Source of the DNA: Oscarella lobularis
Lineage: Eukaryota > Porifera > Homoscleromorpha > Homosclerophorida > Oscarellidae
NCBI RefSeq assembly: GCF_947507565.1
Contig: NC_089176.1
Coordinates: 248,001-312,000 of the forward strand
DNA: 64,000 nucleotides
Direction of reading: 5' to 3'
Shown: positions 24,583 to 34,527 of the stretch, in pieces
How the letters are laid out: every line of letters starts with the position of its first letter
Position numbering within the stretch: position 1 is the first letter of the stretch
The notes under the pieces: generated by a model
Seen by the model: the letters and a program-made list of their open reading frames with translations, nothing else
What the model was told of the DNA's origin: nothing
Database searches by the model: none
Position numbers and translations under genes: made by a program

Positions 24583-25152
24583 CGGTTTGGATTTTTTCCT
24601 ACTACAATCGAGCAGATATAAATACTGGAATAATTAACTCATTTCTGATTTATTTGCATTTCAACAAAGCGACTGAAGATAGGTTTGCGATAAGGGAGAC
24701 ATCAGTGTTCGTTGGTTCAGAGACTCCTCTTTAATTAATGCGTTTGAGTTGAGCAGATACTTCGCGGATGAAAGGTGTGACGAAGCTTTTTTGCGCCTCC
24801 AACAACCGATGATCCAACCCGCACCATTTCACGTCACAGGTATTGAGCAGCTGCAGCGTTGAAGAATGGCTACTCCTTTTTCCGCCATCGCAAGTGGTAA
24901 GTAAAACGCGCATACATATCCAGCAATGGCAATGGGGGGGGGGAGGATCTCACTGTACATGTCTGTAGGGTACAGTAGGCTTAGTTCGTAGACAGACCGC
25001 GACGTCACGACGCAATCCGTACCTACGCGTCACGGGGACCGGTCGCGCCCCGAAGCCCCTGTATTGTAAAGCTCGTAGAACAGAGATCCCAAATCGTTAG
25101 AAAGAGAGAATGAAACGTCCAGGCCAGCAAGTGCACCCACACACCGTTTTGT
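24583..25152. other. Intergenic region 5' of the receptor kinase
   Basis: About 570 bases. A minus-strand 60-codon frame (24731-24913) has an ATG but no recognisable similarity, and I do not call it a gene. A G-run (GGGGGGGGG) lies near 24935. The right part is presumably the RTK promoter. Confidence 0.4.
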
Positions 25153-27340
25153 ATGAATTCATTTTACTTACGCATTCTCGTTTTCTGGGTTCGTGAATCG
25201 TTTTTAGTCGTCGTTTTGCTCGTCGTCGGCTCGCCATTGGGGTCGTACAACGCCACTACGCGTCCCTATCAATTACCACGTCCGTCGACCCAAAGCGTTA
25301 CCACAACGAAAAGCGGCCGCTGCGAAATGTTCAACTCCCAGAACGCGACCAACGTCTGCAATCCGTATCGAGCCAATCGAACTATCTTCGTCGACGCGAG
25401 ACCCGGTTACGGTCAAGAACGAATTGCTCAGTTCATGTCGGCCTTCTCCGAGCAACTTCAAAGGCTCGTCGAACAAAGCTCCTCGCCCAGGCAATGCACG
25501 TCTTTGCTTTTTAAGGGCATATGCACGTACCTGATGCCCGACTGTATGCGTAGCAGTTCGGGCGAAGTCGTCATGCCGCGTCTTTGCAAGGAATCGTGCG
25601 AGCGCGTTTTTCTAAGTCGACATCGTTGTCATCAATTGTTCGTCGCCGCGTCTGGATCGTCGGTCATTCTCGCTCATATTCAAAACTTCGATGCAATTCA
25701 TACCGACTATAGAGACTTTGAGTGCTACGATCTTCCTTCCGCTCGACACAACGAGACTTGCTACGACGAACTTTCAGGTTTGATGAGCATGTCAGCAATG
25801 CTACTCTAACGTCAATATTTTTTCTTTTAGAATTTCCCACGTTTTCGTCGCTACAGGGGGCGACGGTTGGGGCCCGTACCGGCATTATCGTCGCAGTGGT
25901 CGTCTGCGTGATCGCTTTGGTGACTGTGATTGCGCTCTATTTGGCGAGAAAATTCGCTCGCCGGCGTTCTCGTGTCCAAGTTTCCAGCAAACGTGACGAT
26001 CATGGTCCCGCTGTCATAAAGCGAGACTCCTTCACGATGGTGCGCACGCCTCGTCATTCTATGGAAGACATTGTGGATGCTGACATCGCCGAGCGAATTG
26101 GTGATTTAGCTGTGTGTCCTAGTCGTTTATTCATCGAAAAGGAAGTTGGAGAAGGTCAGTACAATAATGGTATTCTATTCAATAATCAATAATCAAACGG
26201 TTTGACCAATGATAGGCAGTTTTGGCAAAGTGTACATGTGCCAGCTGGACGGAACGACGACCGTGGCAGCTAAGTCCTCCAAATCAGGTAGAATTCAATT
26301 TTGAAATATTGAAAAATGAAATCTAAGTAACTGGCTACGGGATTTAGAGGTAGGCGAATTTATTTCCGAAGCGCTACGAATGAGGGATCTTAGTCATCCT
26401 AACGTGATGAAGTTGATTGGCATTTGCTGGTCTTCGAATCCTGACCACGAGCGGTACTACAGTCCCTTGGTACTCCTTCCCTACATGGCCCTGCAAGATC
26501 TGAGAACGTATTTGAGAAGACAGAGATTGACGTCGTCGGCGTGCTCTCTCGTCGAAAATGAGACTCCGAGGGATACGATTTGCCAAGTACTGTAGAACGA
26601 TTTTCTGCAGTGCTCTCCTGCTGACTAATCACGTCTCTTTTAGGCAACGTCTGCCTTGACACTTCTTCAATATGGGTATCAAATTGCTAAAGGAATGGAA
26701 TACTTATCCGGAAAAGGGATTTTACATCGTGACCTGGCTGCCCGAAATTGCATGTATGGACACCACCAAGCGTAGTCCTACGATGAAGTCTGTTTGCGTT
26801 TTAGGGTAGATTGGGATCTCACTATTAAAGTAGCTGACTTTGGACTTGCTCGCGTTCTAGACGAAGAAAAAAATTGTTATCGGGCTACAAAGGGGGGAAA
26901 AGCTCGTCTTCCAATACGCTGGGTGGCTCTGGAAGGATTGGTAGACGGAGTATTCACGACAAAGAGTGACGTGGTCAGTTGGCAACTCGCATCGCGTAGT
27001 GACTATGTACTGATTTCGTTCTTGATTTGCAAGTGGTCTTACGGTATTACGTTATGGGAAGTAATGACGAAGGGACGAATGCCATATCCTGGTGTGCCTG
27101 TGAGTAATGTCATTCAGTTCATTGAAGAGGGAAATCGGCTTGGAAAACCAGTGAACTGTCCTGATGAAATGTAAGAAGTAATTAGGATTAGGTAGAACTA
27201 TCGCCTGTTATCTCAGATACGCGATAATGAGCAATTGTTGGCTGGAACAGCCAGAAAGCCGGCCATCCTTTGAGTGTTTGGTCAATGACGTAGGTGATTA
27301 TTTGTTAGCTAACTTAGCTGAAGAATACTTGACTGTGTAA
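25153..27340 (+). CDS. Receptor tyrosine kinase with Frizzled-type cysteine-rich ectodomain
   Basis: Order of parts: N-terminal hydrophobic signal ([14 protein letters not shown]); Frizzled-like CRD ([54 protein letters not shown]) with the cysteine order seen in ROR and MuSK; transmembrane helix ([20 protein letters not shown]); basic stop-transfer; tyrosine kinase. Kinase motifs: VGEG next to SFGKVYMC across an intron, [29 protein letters not shown], a [20 protein letters not shown] activation segment, [20 protein letters not shown] and [12 protein letters not shown]. The last exon reads [20 protein letters not shown] before the stop at 27338-27340. There are no Ig or kringle domains between the CRD and the membrane, unlike ROR/MuSK. 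The kinase resembles the MET/TAM/ROR sector of the RTK tree; exact subfamily not assigned. The CRD suggests Wnt-type or lipid-modified ligands (inference). Converges with the GFR-alpha-like gene 105 bases away. Confidence 0.88.
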
Positions 27341-27444
27341 GACTGACATTTTCTTGTGCTGAACTCAATATAGCTAGCTGAAACGATGAGTTATCTATAT
27401 TTTAGTACGAACCAACACAAACTAAGATTCTCCTTCTACAGTGT

Positions 27445-28692
27445 TCATTGCACGAGATGAAATCCTACAAGCAATAAAGCAGCGGAGAATGCAAGAGAAA
27501 CAGTCGTTCCTGCAGCGGTTGCAGTCGGTCTCAACGTCGGTGCGCACACCCGAATGCTCGCCGCAGCCGCCTGGCAATCGCTATCAGCAGCATCGCATCG
27601 ACAGTAATCCAGACGTGCACCGATAGGATTCCCAAGCAATTTTTCAAACAAATCCAAGCACTCCGGTGAGCAGGTAACCTCGCTCTCGCCGCTGCCGCAT
27701 TTGCCTCGAAAGTCGCCGAGACTTTTCTTACAGGACGGAATCTGCATGCACGCTTCGACGACGTTGTCGCACGCTTCCGGCGTAGTGATGCTTCGTCCCA
27801 AGCAGTAGTACGACTCGAGCGTTCTTCGCGCATTGCAAGGTGCGTCGCCGTTGCACGAGCATCCGAGATAATGATATCCAATTGGATTTTTTAGGAGATT
27901 GGCGTAGAGATTTTTGCACGATCTATAAGAGCACGAGTCGTGGTCGAGGAGGTCATGTTCGCAGTAGATGTCGAAGAACGATTGCTCGACTACGCAGCCT
28001 GAGTCGCTCTTGCACGCCGCCGTCACGTCAGCGCACGACTGCGACGAAATTGGGTATTGGGGATATCCTCCACCTGAGCATTCCCTCATCGTATTTGATT
28101 TTTCGAGAAAGCAATCTGGCGTCTGATCGCAAAGACAATAGAGGAAGTTTCGTCCAATGGGATCGCAGTAGAGATCGTCGAGTCGGTTCTTGCACGTCGG
28201 CCAGCACTGGTCCGCACTCCCCTTGATGACAGAATCGCAAAGGTGAAGATAGACGTTGAACGTGACGTTGCATTTAGCGTCGGCTAGACATTCGGCTTTG
28301 ACGTTCGAACACAACGGTGGAAGTGAGGGTGGTGGCGTCGGCACGGTGCAGAGCTCGGACGGAGACGGCGATATTCCGTAGCACGTATAGAGGGTGTTGT
28401 CTCGCAGCGGCCCACAGGCGAAGTCGAAATCCGGTGTCTCGTAAGAACACGAGCACGTTTGAAATCGTTTTCCGATAGGGTCTTGTAGGAGAGCAGTTAA
28501 ACTGGCATTGCATTTTGACAGACACGATTCAAGTCCGATGATTGTCTGATTGCAGTCGTCGTAGAATTTGGAGTACAGCCGTCCGCACGTCGTGTTCTGA
28601 GAGCATTCTTGCGCGACCGTGCTGCAGAAGTCGCATCGGGCTGTTGCAACGATGAGAAGAATGCAAAGAGTGACGAAGCAGGCGTGTTGCAT
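27445..28692 (-). CDS. GDNF-receptor-alpha/GAS1-like GPI-anchored protein with four modules
   Basis: A single exon of 415 residues. Signal peptide (HACFVTLCILLIVATARC), then four cysteine-rich modules at roughly residues 20-105, 125-215, 220-300 and 305-390. Each has the GFR-alpha/GAS1 pattern: paired cysteines, C..C....L..LL and a closing (D/N)PIG.....C.C. The closings read DPIGKRFQTCSC, DPIGRNFLYCLC, NPIGYHYLGCSC and NPIGARLDYCRC. A proline-rich linker (TVPTPPPSLPPL) separates modules 1 and 2. The C-terminus is a hydrophobic tail (TTVSLAFSAALLLVGFHL) after a small-residue stretch, as expected for GPI attachment. In vertebrates GFR-alpha proteins present GDNF ligands to the RTK RET; here the neighbour in tail-to-tail orientation is itself an RTK. 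Vertebrate GFR-alphas have three modules, so four is unusual. Confidence 0.82.
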   Translation of the reverse strand: MQHACFVTLCILLIVATARCDFCSTVAQECSQNTTCGRLYSKFYDDCNQTIIGLESCLSKCNASLTALLQDPIGKRFQTCSCSYETPDFDFACGPLRDNTLYTCYGISPSPSELCTVPTPPPSLPPLCSNVKAECLADAKCNVTFNVYLHLCDSVIKGSADQCWPTCKNRLDDLYCDPIGRNFLYCLCDQTPDCFLEKSNTMRECSGGGYPQYPISSQSCADVTAACKSDSGCVVEQSFFDIYCEHDLLDHDSCSYRSCKNLYANLLKNPIGYHYLGCSCNGDAPCNARRTLESYYCLGRSITTPEACDNVVEACMQIPSCKKSLGDFRGKCGSGESEVTCSPECLDLFEKLLGNPIGARLDYCRCDAADSDCQAAAASIRVCAPTLRPTATAAGTTVSLAFSAALLLVGFHLVQ

Positions 28693-30113
28693 GTTCGTTA
28701 GGAAGCCGCACCCACCCTGCGCAAAGTTTTAGCGCACTTGGGCAAAAACGGAGCTCCTGCTGCTGCAACGTGGTCTTAGGCGAAGAAGAGGTAGAAAGAG
28801 GAAGAAAACGAGCGAGCATCGCGACTAGATATCGTCCTATCGCGTACACGAAGGAACTGACGGACGTCACGGTCCTTGATCAAGCCTTGCTGACGCTCAA
28901 TCGAAGTAAACACGAACGGGGAGCCCCTTAGTCGTTTTCGGCTCATTGGAAAAAAACGGCTCATTTACGCCGTCAACTTGATTCATGCAGTTCTGACGCG
29001 CGAGCCCATTTTTTTCGACAACAAGAAGAAGAAGGAGGAGGAGGAGACGAAGAGGTAGACCGCGGTCCCAACGTCCTCGGCAGGACGGGTTGGTCCAACT
29101 GCGGGACCACGAAGACTTGCAATCTTCCTTATAGTTGCAGTCTTCTAAACTGCCTGTATGCCTCCTCTTGGTATGAGGCCATAACGTCTAAAAGGCCAGC
29201 GTCTCCTGGGCAGGCCTACATCAACTGCTGAAGTGGTTGTGCGGCCCCGAGAAGGAAAACTGCCCACACTCACGGCGTGCATCTCCTATTTGTGGCTACC
29301 ATTCTTATTGGTAGTCTCTCCAGGAGAACGACGCCTACAGCACACGTGCCTGCAAGCGTCTTCTTGATTTATTTGCAGGCATACACAGCTACTGGATCAA
29401 AGCGAGAACGTAAACATCGCAGGTACGCATAGAACGTTTTTTTCTATTGTGCACTAATGTTTGTTGGATAGGGCTTTGGGGTCCTGAGCATGACCCCATC
29501 ATTAAAAAACTGCTCCGGGGTCCTGGGCAAGACCCCGTCAACAAAAACTGCCCACGAAAAAGAAGGGGAGGTCCGTTTGTTTTTTCGTTTTTATTGAAAT
29601 AAAACGTCTATACCCTGCCCTTTCCTCCATGGCGGCGGCAGCGCACGCGGGGTGCACCACCCCGCCGGTGCCCTAACTATCTGACCTATCTAACCTGACT
29701 ACCCTAGCGCGTTGAGGAGGGCAACGCGTGTAAGCCATGTTATGCGCCTACTACTAGTAAAACATGCACCAGCTACTACTAGCCCTGCAGTAACACATGC
29801 AGCACGATTCCGCTCTTCATCGAGAAAGCAAATCTTCGCTCCATTTGGCGTGGTGCGACTACTCCAGTAAAGCATGCACGGTTTCTGAGCCTCCAGTTGA
29901 AGCGAGCTGAGAAGAGCGAATCAAAATCCACTGACGAATGCGTGTCGCACCATCTTCGAAGGGTGTCCCTTACGCTAAAAATTGAATAAAACGCACAAGA
30001 GCACTGTGATAGGCCAATGCCCTATTTAGAACAACATTTCTATCATGCTTTCCGTCTCGGGTCTTCGAAGGACGAACCAAATCCCGCTGTAATTTGACTT
30101 GATCTACTACTTA
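28693..30113. other. 1.4-kb gene-free region
   Basis: Left part: the upstream region of the GFR-alpha-like gene, with a purine tract of AAG/AGG repeats at about 29021-29055. Middle: the hairpin cluster listed separately. Right part (29740-30100) has repeated ACATGCA and CTACTACTAG words, and two inverted-repeat pairs: GATTC(C)GCTCTTC at 29806-29818 with GAAGAGCGAATC at 29911-29922, and TGGTGCGAC at 29851-29859 with GTCGCACCA at 29944-29952. No coding sequence is apparent. Confidence 0.5.
29041..29730. repeat. Cluster of short near-perfect hairpins
   Basis: Seen directly: an 11-bp stem with one bulged base at 29111-29145 (GAAGACTTGCAA / TTGCAGTCTTC); a perfect 9-bp stem at 29347-29381 (TGCCTGCAA / TTGCAGGCA); two copies of a GGGGTC-loop-GACCCC hairpin at 29478-29497 and 29517-29536 inside a ~39-base tandem repeat; GGGGTGCACCACCCC at 29649-29663; and CGCGTTG / CAACGCG at 29708-29728. 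No reading frame crosses the cluster. Candidates are a small structured RNA locus, a decayed foldback element or a recombination-prone spacer; the sequence does not decide. Confidence 0.55.
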
Positions 30114-33100
30114 CTAGGCTGTAGCATCAAAGAAGGACGTCTCTAATATTCTTTCCACATCTTCCGGTCGATGTTTCAAATATTTTTCAGGATTTTTGGT
30201 AAACTGAGCCTTGGCGTAGCTGAGACAGAAAAAAAACACATTCAAATTCGTTTCTGGTTTGAAGTATGCATGAGCACCACCGTTCATAAAATTTCGTGTA
30301 GTGAGGAACAATGCATTCCACGTTGTCTTCGCGCAAACTTCGTCTTAAACGCTCGTCGGGAATGGCATAACGTTTTTGTATAGACTGCAGGTCAGCTAAT
30401 TCTGTATTGAAACCCTAGGGAGTCTCATACTAAAATTTAGAATACGCCACAGAAAGACTTGATACCTTGAACTTATCCTTGATAGCTTGCCGTTGCTTCT
30501 TGGAAAGCTAAGAAGAAGAAAAAAAATGACAATAGGATTTCCTGGATATGAATAAGCCACTTAAGCTACATGTATATATTTCTTCACCCAAGTTATTTAG
30601 AGGGCTTAGGACTCTACTCTTCATACCTTTTCACCAGGTCGAGGTCCCTCGGTTGACAACGTCATGAGGGTTTTGTTTATTTCCAACAAGTGATGTATTA
30701 CTTTCTGCCAGCTACATTGAAATAAATAGATATGAGAAACTGTTATGTGGTTATACCACCACAAACCATTTCTGATACGTCCGCCTCTGTTCCCCAATTA
30801 ACTGCATGTAATAGTCTTCAACGTCAGATGAATGCTCCTCTACGGTGGTCAGGAAGTCGTCATTACTAGCAAAGAATACCAATTGACAGCATTGCACTCG
30901 AATCTAACTCACCGTGTGAGAGATTTGTGTATGAAATGATAATTGTTGAGCAAAAAAATACAGGATAACGCCATGTCCTCGTATCCTCTTGCCTTGAGTT
31001 CCAAATTAAGACCCAATTTTCCAAGAAGATTGTCTAAAAACCCAATTGCCCTAATCGTTAAACCTATGCGTAGTATCACCTACACAGAAAGGCGCCCATC
31101 GCTTTCTTAGCTCCAAGCGAAGGATTGACGTGCGCTCCCTCTGCAATATAATATACCGTATGTTGAGGCTCAGGGAAAAAGTGTCAAACCTTGAACTACA
31201 AGAAGCTGCCCCACAGTGTCCGAATACTCGAGCAAAAGTTCAATGTAGCTGACGGTCTATGCACGATGAACAATAAATTCAAACACCACACAGTCTCTCG
31301 TGGAACTTTGACTCACGTTGCTTGTCAATTCGTGCACCGTCCCGTCTTTAGGCAGATTCGTTCGTTTGTCCGGATCTGCTTTCACAAAGTCCGCGTACTG
31401 ATTCAAGCCAGCAAGACACTGAGAAAAGAACATGCGCTTATATAATAAGGCCAAATGTTGGGCCGACTCACTGTTCCTTTGAAAAGCTCAGCAAGAAGAG
31501 ATAGCCGGCTGCCAGGCTTTCCCTTTAGTCCCTGCATCAATAGTTGTTATTCAAGTATTTTCAAATAATTATTGATAGGACCTTGAGAGCATTAGCGAAT
31601 TCGGGTTGAAGCTCATTGAGACGACGAAGGATTTGTAAGGCGGATAACAACTCGGCGTAGCTATTCTCTGCAATGGCTTTTTTCGCTTGAGTGTGGAGAG
31701 CCTGCACTAGACGCATGATTGAATGAAAGATAACGTTATCAAAATAACCTCGCCATCGACGATGAGATAATCGAACGGAACTTGAATGAGGACTTCAAAA
31801 ATTCGATCGTGATACCCGGGCGGAATGACGTCACGCATCAACTTCTTTTCAGCCTAAGTGCAGGAAATAACGTACATTCCACAAACACACATCGCTATTT
31901 TACCTGCATAAGACGAAGAAACAGTGTACATTGATTTAAAAACAACGTAGTTCCTTCTAGTCTAGAAAATGAAATAACGAAAAGACTCTAATAATTGGTA
32001 TAGCCTAATTAAATGTACCTGTCATCAGAGTAAAGGTCTAGGACTCCTGGGCCTTCAACGCTGCCACGCTTCAAACTCAAGGCCACTCCTCCTAAATAAA
32101 ACATTATTATAGCCCAAAGAAATTACAGTGCTAAAAAGTTACCCGGTGATTCAAAAGCAATGCGAGACAGCCTCTTTTGAGTGACTCTGCAAGCAAAAGA
32201 ATACTCTGCTACGTTTCATTTCTATGCAGTACGATTCTCACTTTCGAGTTCCCCCTCGTTTCAACGGAGTATCCTTTGCAGATGCTATATTTTCAGTTCA
32301 CATTCATTTATGATGACTCAACATAGGGAAATGCACTTACTAGGAGTCTGCCTGTGCTTTGCCATAGCCTAAAATTAAAGTTTAAGTAAGCAGTCAGTAC
32401 ATACGGATTGATTGAATAAATCTACAGCGATTCCGGTGCTACTGCTCGTCGTCGTATATGCATCTTTTAGGCTGGTAAAATTGAAATGAAAAGAAATTCG
32501 AAATGCTTTGAAGCTGCATACCCTTGTATGGAGCGCTTGACCTGATTGGATCTAATCTGAGCATATACATTCATAAATTCCGAGGAGGAGTGACGGGCAA
32601 GCCAATTCGCAATTGCAGACAGATCATCCATTACTTTTTCTAGAACACATGCCTTCAAGAAAATGACGTCTATTGACATCGCACCAACCAGGCAGGTGAT
32701 CCAATGCAATAGCCTCTAAGAGGTAAAGTAGCATAGAGAGACAGCTTTAGAACACGTCAATTTCTCTTAGTTACCGTCGTCCGGTGCTGAGATCATATCT
32801 GTCAGGGTTGAAACCGGTACCGGCTTGCTGTGACGATTCAAAAGCGTTCGGAATTCGCGATTGAGCATGTCACGTCCAAGATCAGAAAGAGACGTCTAGA
32901 AAAGCAGCGCTGATAAAACAAAAGAGCATAACAACACTTATTACAAGAGTAGCCAGTTCGACGCTGTGTGGATTGTTCTCTTGGAAAAAATCCAACGCCG
33001 CTTGCAAGCGTGCCATTTGCTTCAAATAGTGATCTACACATCCTGTAGGTCTACACAAAAAAAGAAAAAGAAAAAATATATATATGTAACAGTCTATTTT

Positions 33101-33592
33101 CAGAAGACGTAGTAGTGGGTCAAAAATCCCCTAAGGCCTTACCCTTCTCTAATTATGGGTTCCACAGACGAGGCAACATTGTAAAAGCCGATAATGCGAT
33201 CGAGAGATTTCAGAGTCCTTGCAACGTCTATAGAGAGCGCAAATTAGACTGGTTTGACATCTGATGTCTTCTTCGACGACAAACTGTCTTGGAGACGAGT
33301 CAAGAGAACGGTTTCTTTGTGAACGGGTTTGATGGCGTCGTCCAGCTTCTGAAGACGGTTTTCGAACGAGTCGAGAATGGCAACCTGGGAAATTACTCAG
33401 GTAGACTGAAATTTCGCCGAGCTAGTACCATGCTATCGGTATTCTGACGCGTCTGACCCAAACTCGCCTTCAGCGAGTCGAGAGCTGATCGATCCTAGTC
33501 CCAAGTTTAGCACTATCCAAAATAGAGTATATAAAAATTGCCTGGTCGAGCTTGAGTTCAATTCCTCGCCGTTTGGCAGCGATTTCCTCCAT
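30114..33592 (-). CDS. EXOC7: Exocyst complex component 7 (Exo70)
   Basis: Exo70 tethers secretory vesicles to the plasma membrane by binding phosphoinositides and the rest of the exocyst. Many short exons on the minus strand. N-terminus at 33592: MEEIAAKRRGIELKLDQ, then DRSALDSLKASLGQTRQNTD and SMVAILDSFENRLQKLDDAI with KPVHKET. Later blocks: LSAIANWLARHSSSEFMNVY AQIRSNQVKRSIQG, QALHTQAKKAIAENSYAELL, DPDKRTNLPKDGTVHELTSN and the C-terminus AQFTKNPEKYLKHRPEDVER before the stop at 30114-30116. These align in order with animal EXOC7 over its length. A short acceptor-like CTAG upstream of the ATG allows a non-coding first exon. The start is 193 bases from the divergent survivin start. Confidence 0.94.
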
Positions 33593-33785
33593 CGTTTTTT
33601 CGTCCTAGCGTACGCTAGAGAAGAAACCGCAGCTTACAGCGAACGATTTTTTTGCAAAGCTTGGTCTAGTTACCGACGCGAGAAGCCGAAACTAATTTAG
33701 TGCTCACTACTGGCGTCCAACCACTGAGAAGATCTAATAATCCGGGATGGTCTCCCTTCTTTTCCTAGCGCGCGCCGATTCGAAA
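33593..33785. promoter_or_regulatory. Probable bidirectional promoter, EXOC7 / survivin
   Basis: 193 bases separate the EXOC7 ATG (33592, minus) and the survivin ATG (33786, plus). There is no room for two independent promoters plus UTRs, so regulatory sequence is likely shared. No TATA box seen. Inferred from spacing only. Confidence 0.45.
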
Positions 33786-34345
33786 ATGTCTCTACCTTAC
33801 GACAAAATTCCGAAGCGACAACGCATGACGGCGTTATGTCGCGAAGAAAATCGTCTTCGAACGTTTATCGACTGGCCATTCGTGGAGCAGGGAGCGTGCA
33901 ATCCGAAAGCCGTAAGTCGATTCTTGCTGCAACGACGCCATTCGTCGACAAAAGTCGCCGTTTAGATGGCCAAAGCAGGATTTTTTCACTGTCCGAAGGA
34001 AAACGAGCCCGATCTCGTCGCATGCTTCGTGTGCAATGTCAAGTTGGATTGCTGGGAGCCCCAAGATGATCCGTGGGCAGAACACAAGAAAGCTGATCCG
34101 TCGTGCGTGTGGCTGAAACTGTCGCCGAAGGAACGCGACTTTTTGAAGTGCACGTACGGGGAAGTAATCGAAACGGTGCACAAATGCGAGGCATATTACA
34201 TGGTATGGATTTAAAATACACGCGTGTATATTGCTATTGATTTCATTTGTAGAAGAAGGTATTTGACGAGCAGCGGAATTTCATGGTAAAGGCAACTGAA
34301 GAAAAAAGAGACGACATTCTAGCTAAGGCAGCTAGAATGGTCTAA
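33786..34345 (+). CDS. BIRC5: Survivin (single-BIR inhibitor-of-apoptosis family protein)
   Basis: A chromosomal passenger complex subunit that helps localise Aurora B in mitosis. Three exons: 33786-33911, 33966-34202 and 34253-34345. The protein is about 151 residues, close to human survivin (142). A single BIR domain has the full zinc set in CFVCNVKLDCWEPQDDPWAE followed by HKKADPSC (C-x2-C-x16-H-x6-C). It is preceded by RTFIDWPFVEQGACNPKAMA with KAGFFHCP. A long C-terminal helix (VFDEQRNFMVKATEEKRDDI) replaces any RING, as in survivin and unlike XIAP/cIAP. The stop 34343-34345 faces the 3' end of the EPAC-like gene. Confidence 0.95.
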
Positions 34346-34527
34346 CTCAAGAGACTTTATGCATGATAAAGTAATGGTACTGTAACGCTACTGTCTACTT
34401 CCATTATATTCATACTCCTCGTAGTTAAATATCGCCAAGGCTTCTGTGCCTTTATGGTACACAATACATTTATATCACGAAGTAAACGCTTTTTTGCAGC
34501 ATGGTTAATTAACTAATTCTCGTACTG

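Noticed and set aside
24731-24913. A 60-residue minus-strand frame between SDAD1 and the RTK
   Set aside because: No family resemblance, no supporting splice or promoter signals, and a length expected by chance.
27441-27626. A plus-strand frame after the RTK as its C-terminus
   Set aside because: The RTK already ends cleanly at 27340 with a typical kinase tail, and this frame is antisense to the GFR-alpha-like exon.
29041-29400. Possible tRNA or rRNA fragments in the GC-rich hairpin region
   Set aside because: No A-box/B-box pair or cloverleaf could be laid out; the stems are independent short hairpins.
28693-30113. An old retroelement or DNA transposon as the source of the gene-free region
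   Set aside because: No transposase, reverse transcriptase, terminal repeats or target-site duplication could be seen; the inverted repeats are short and internal.
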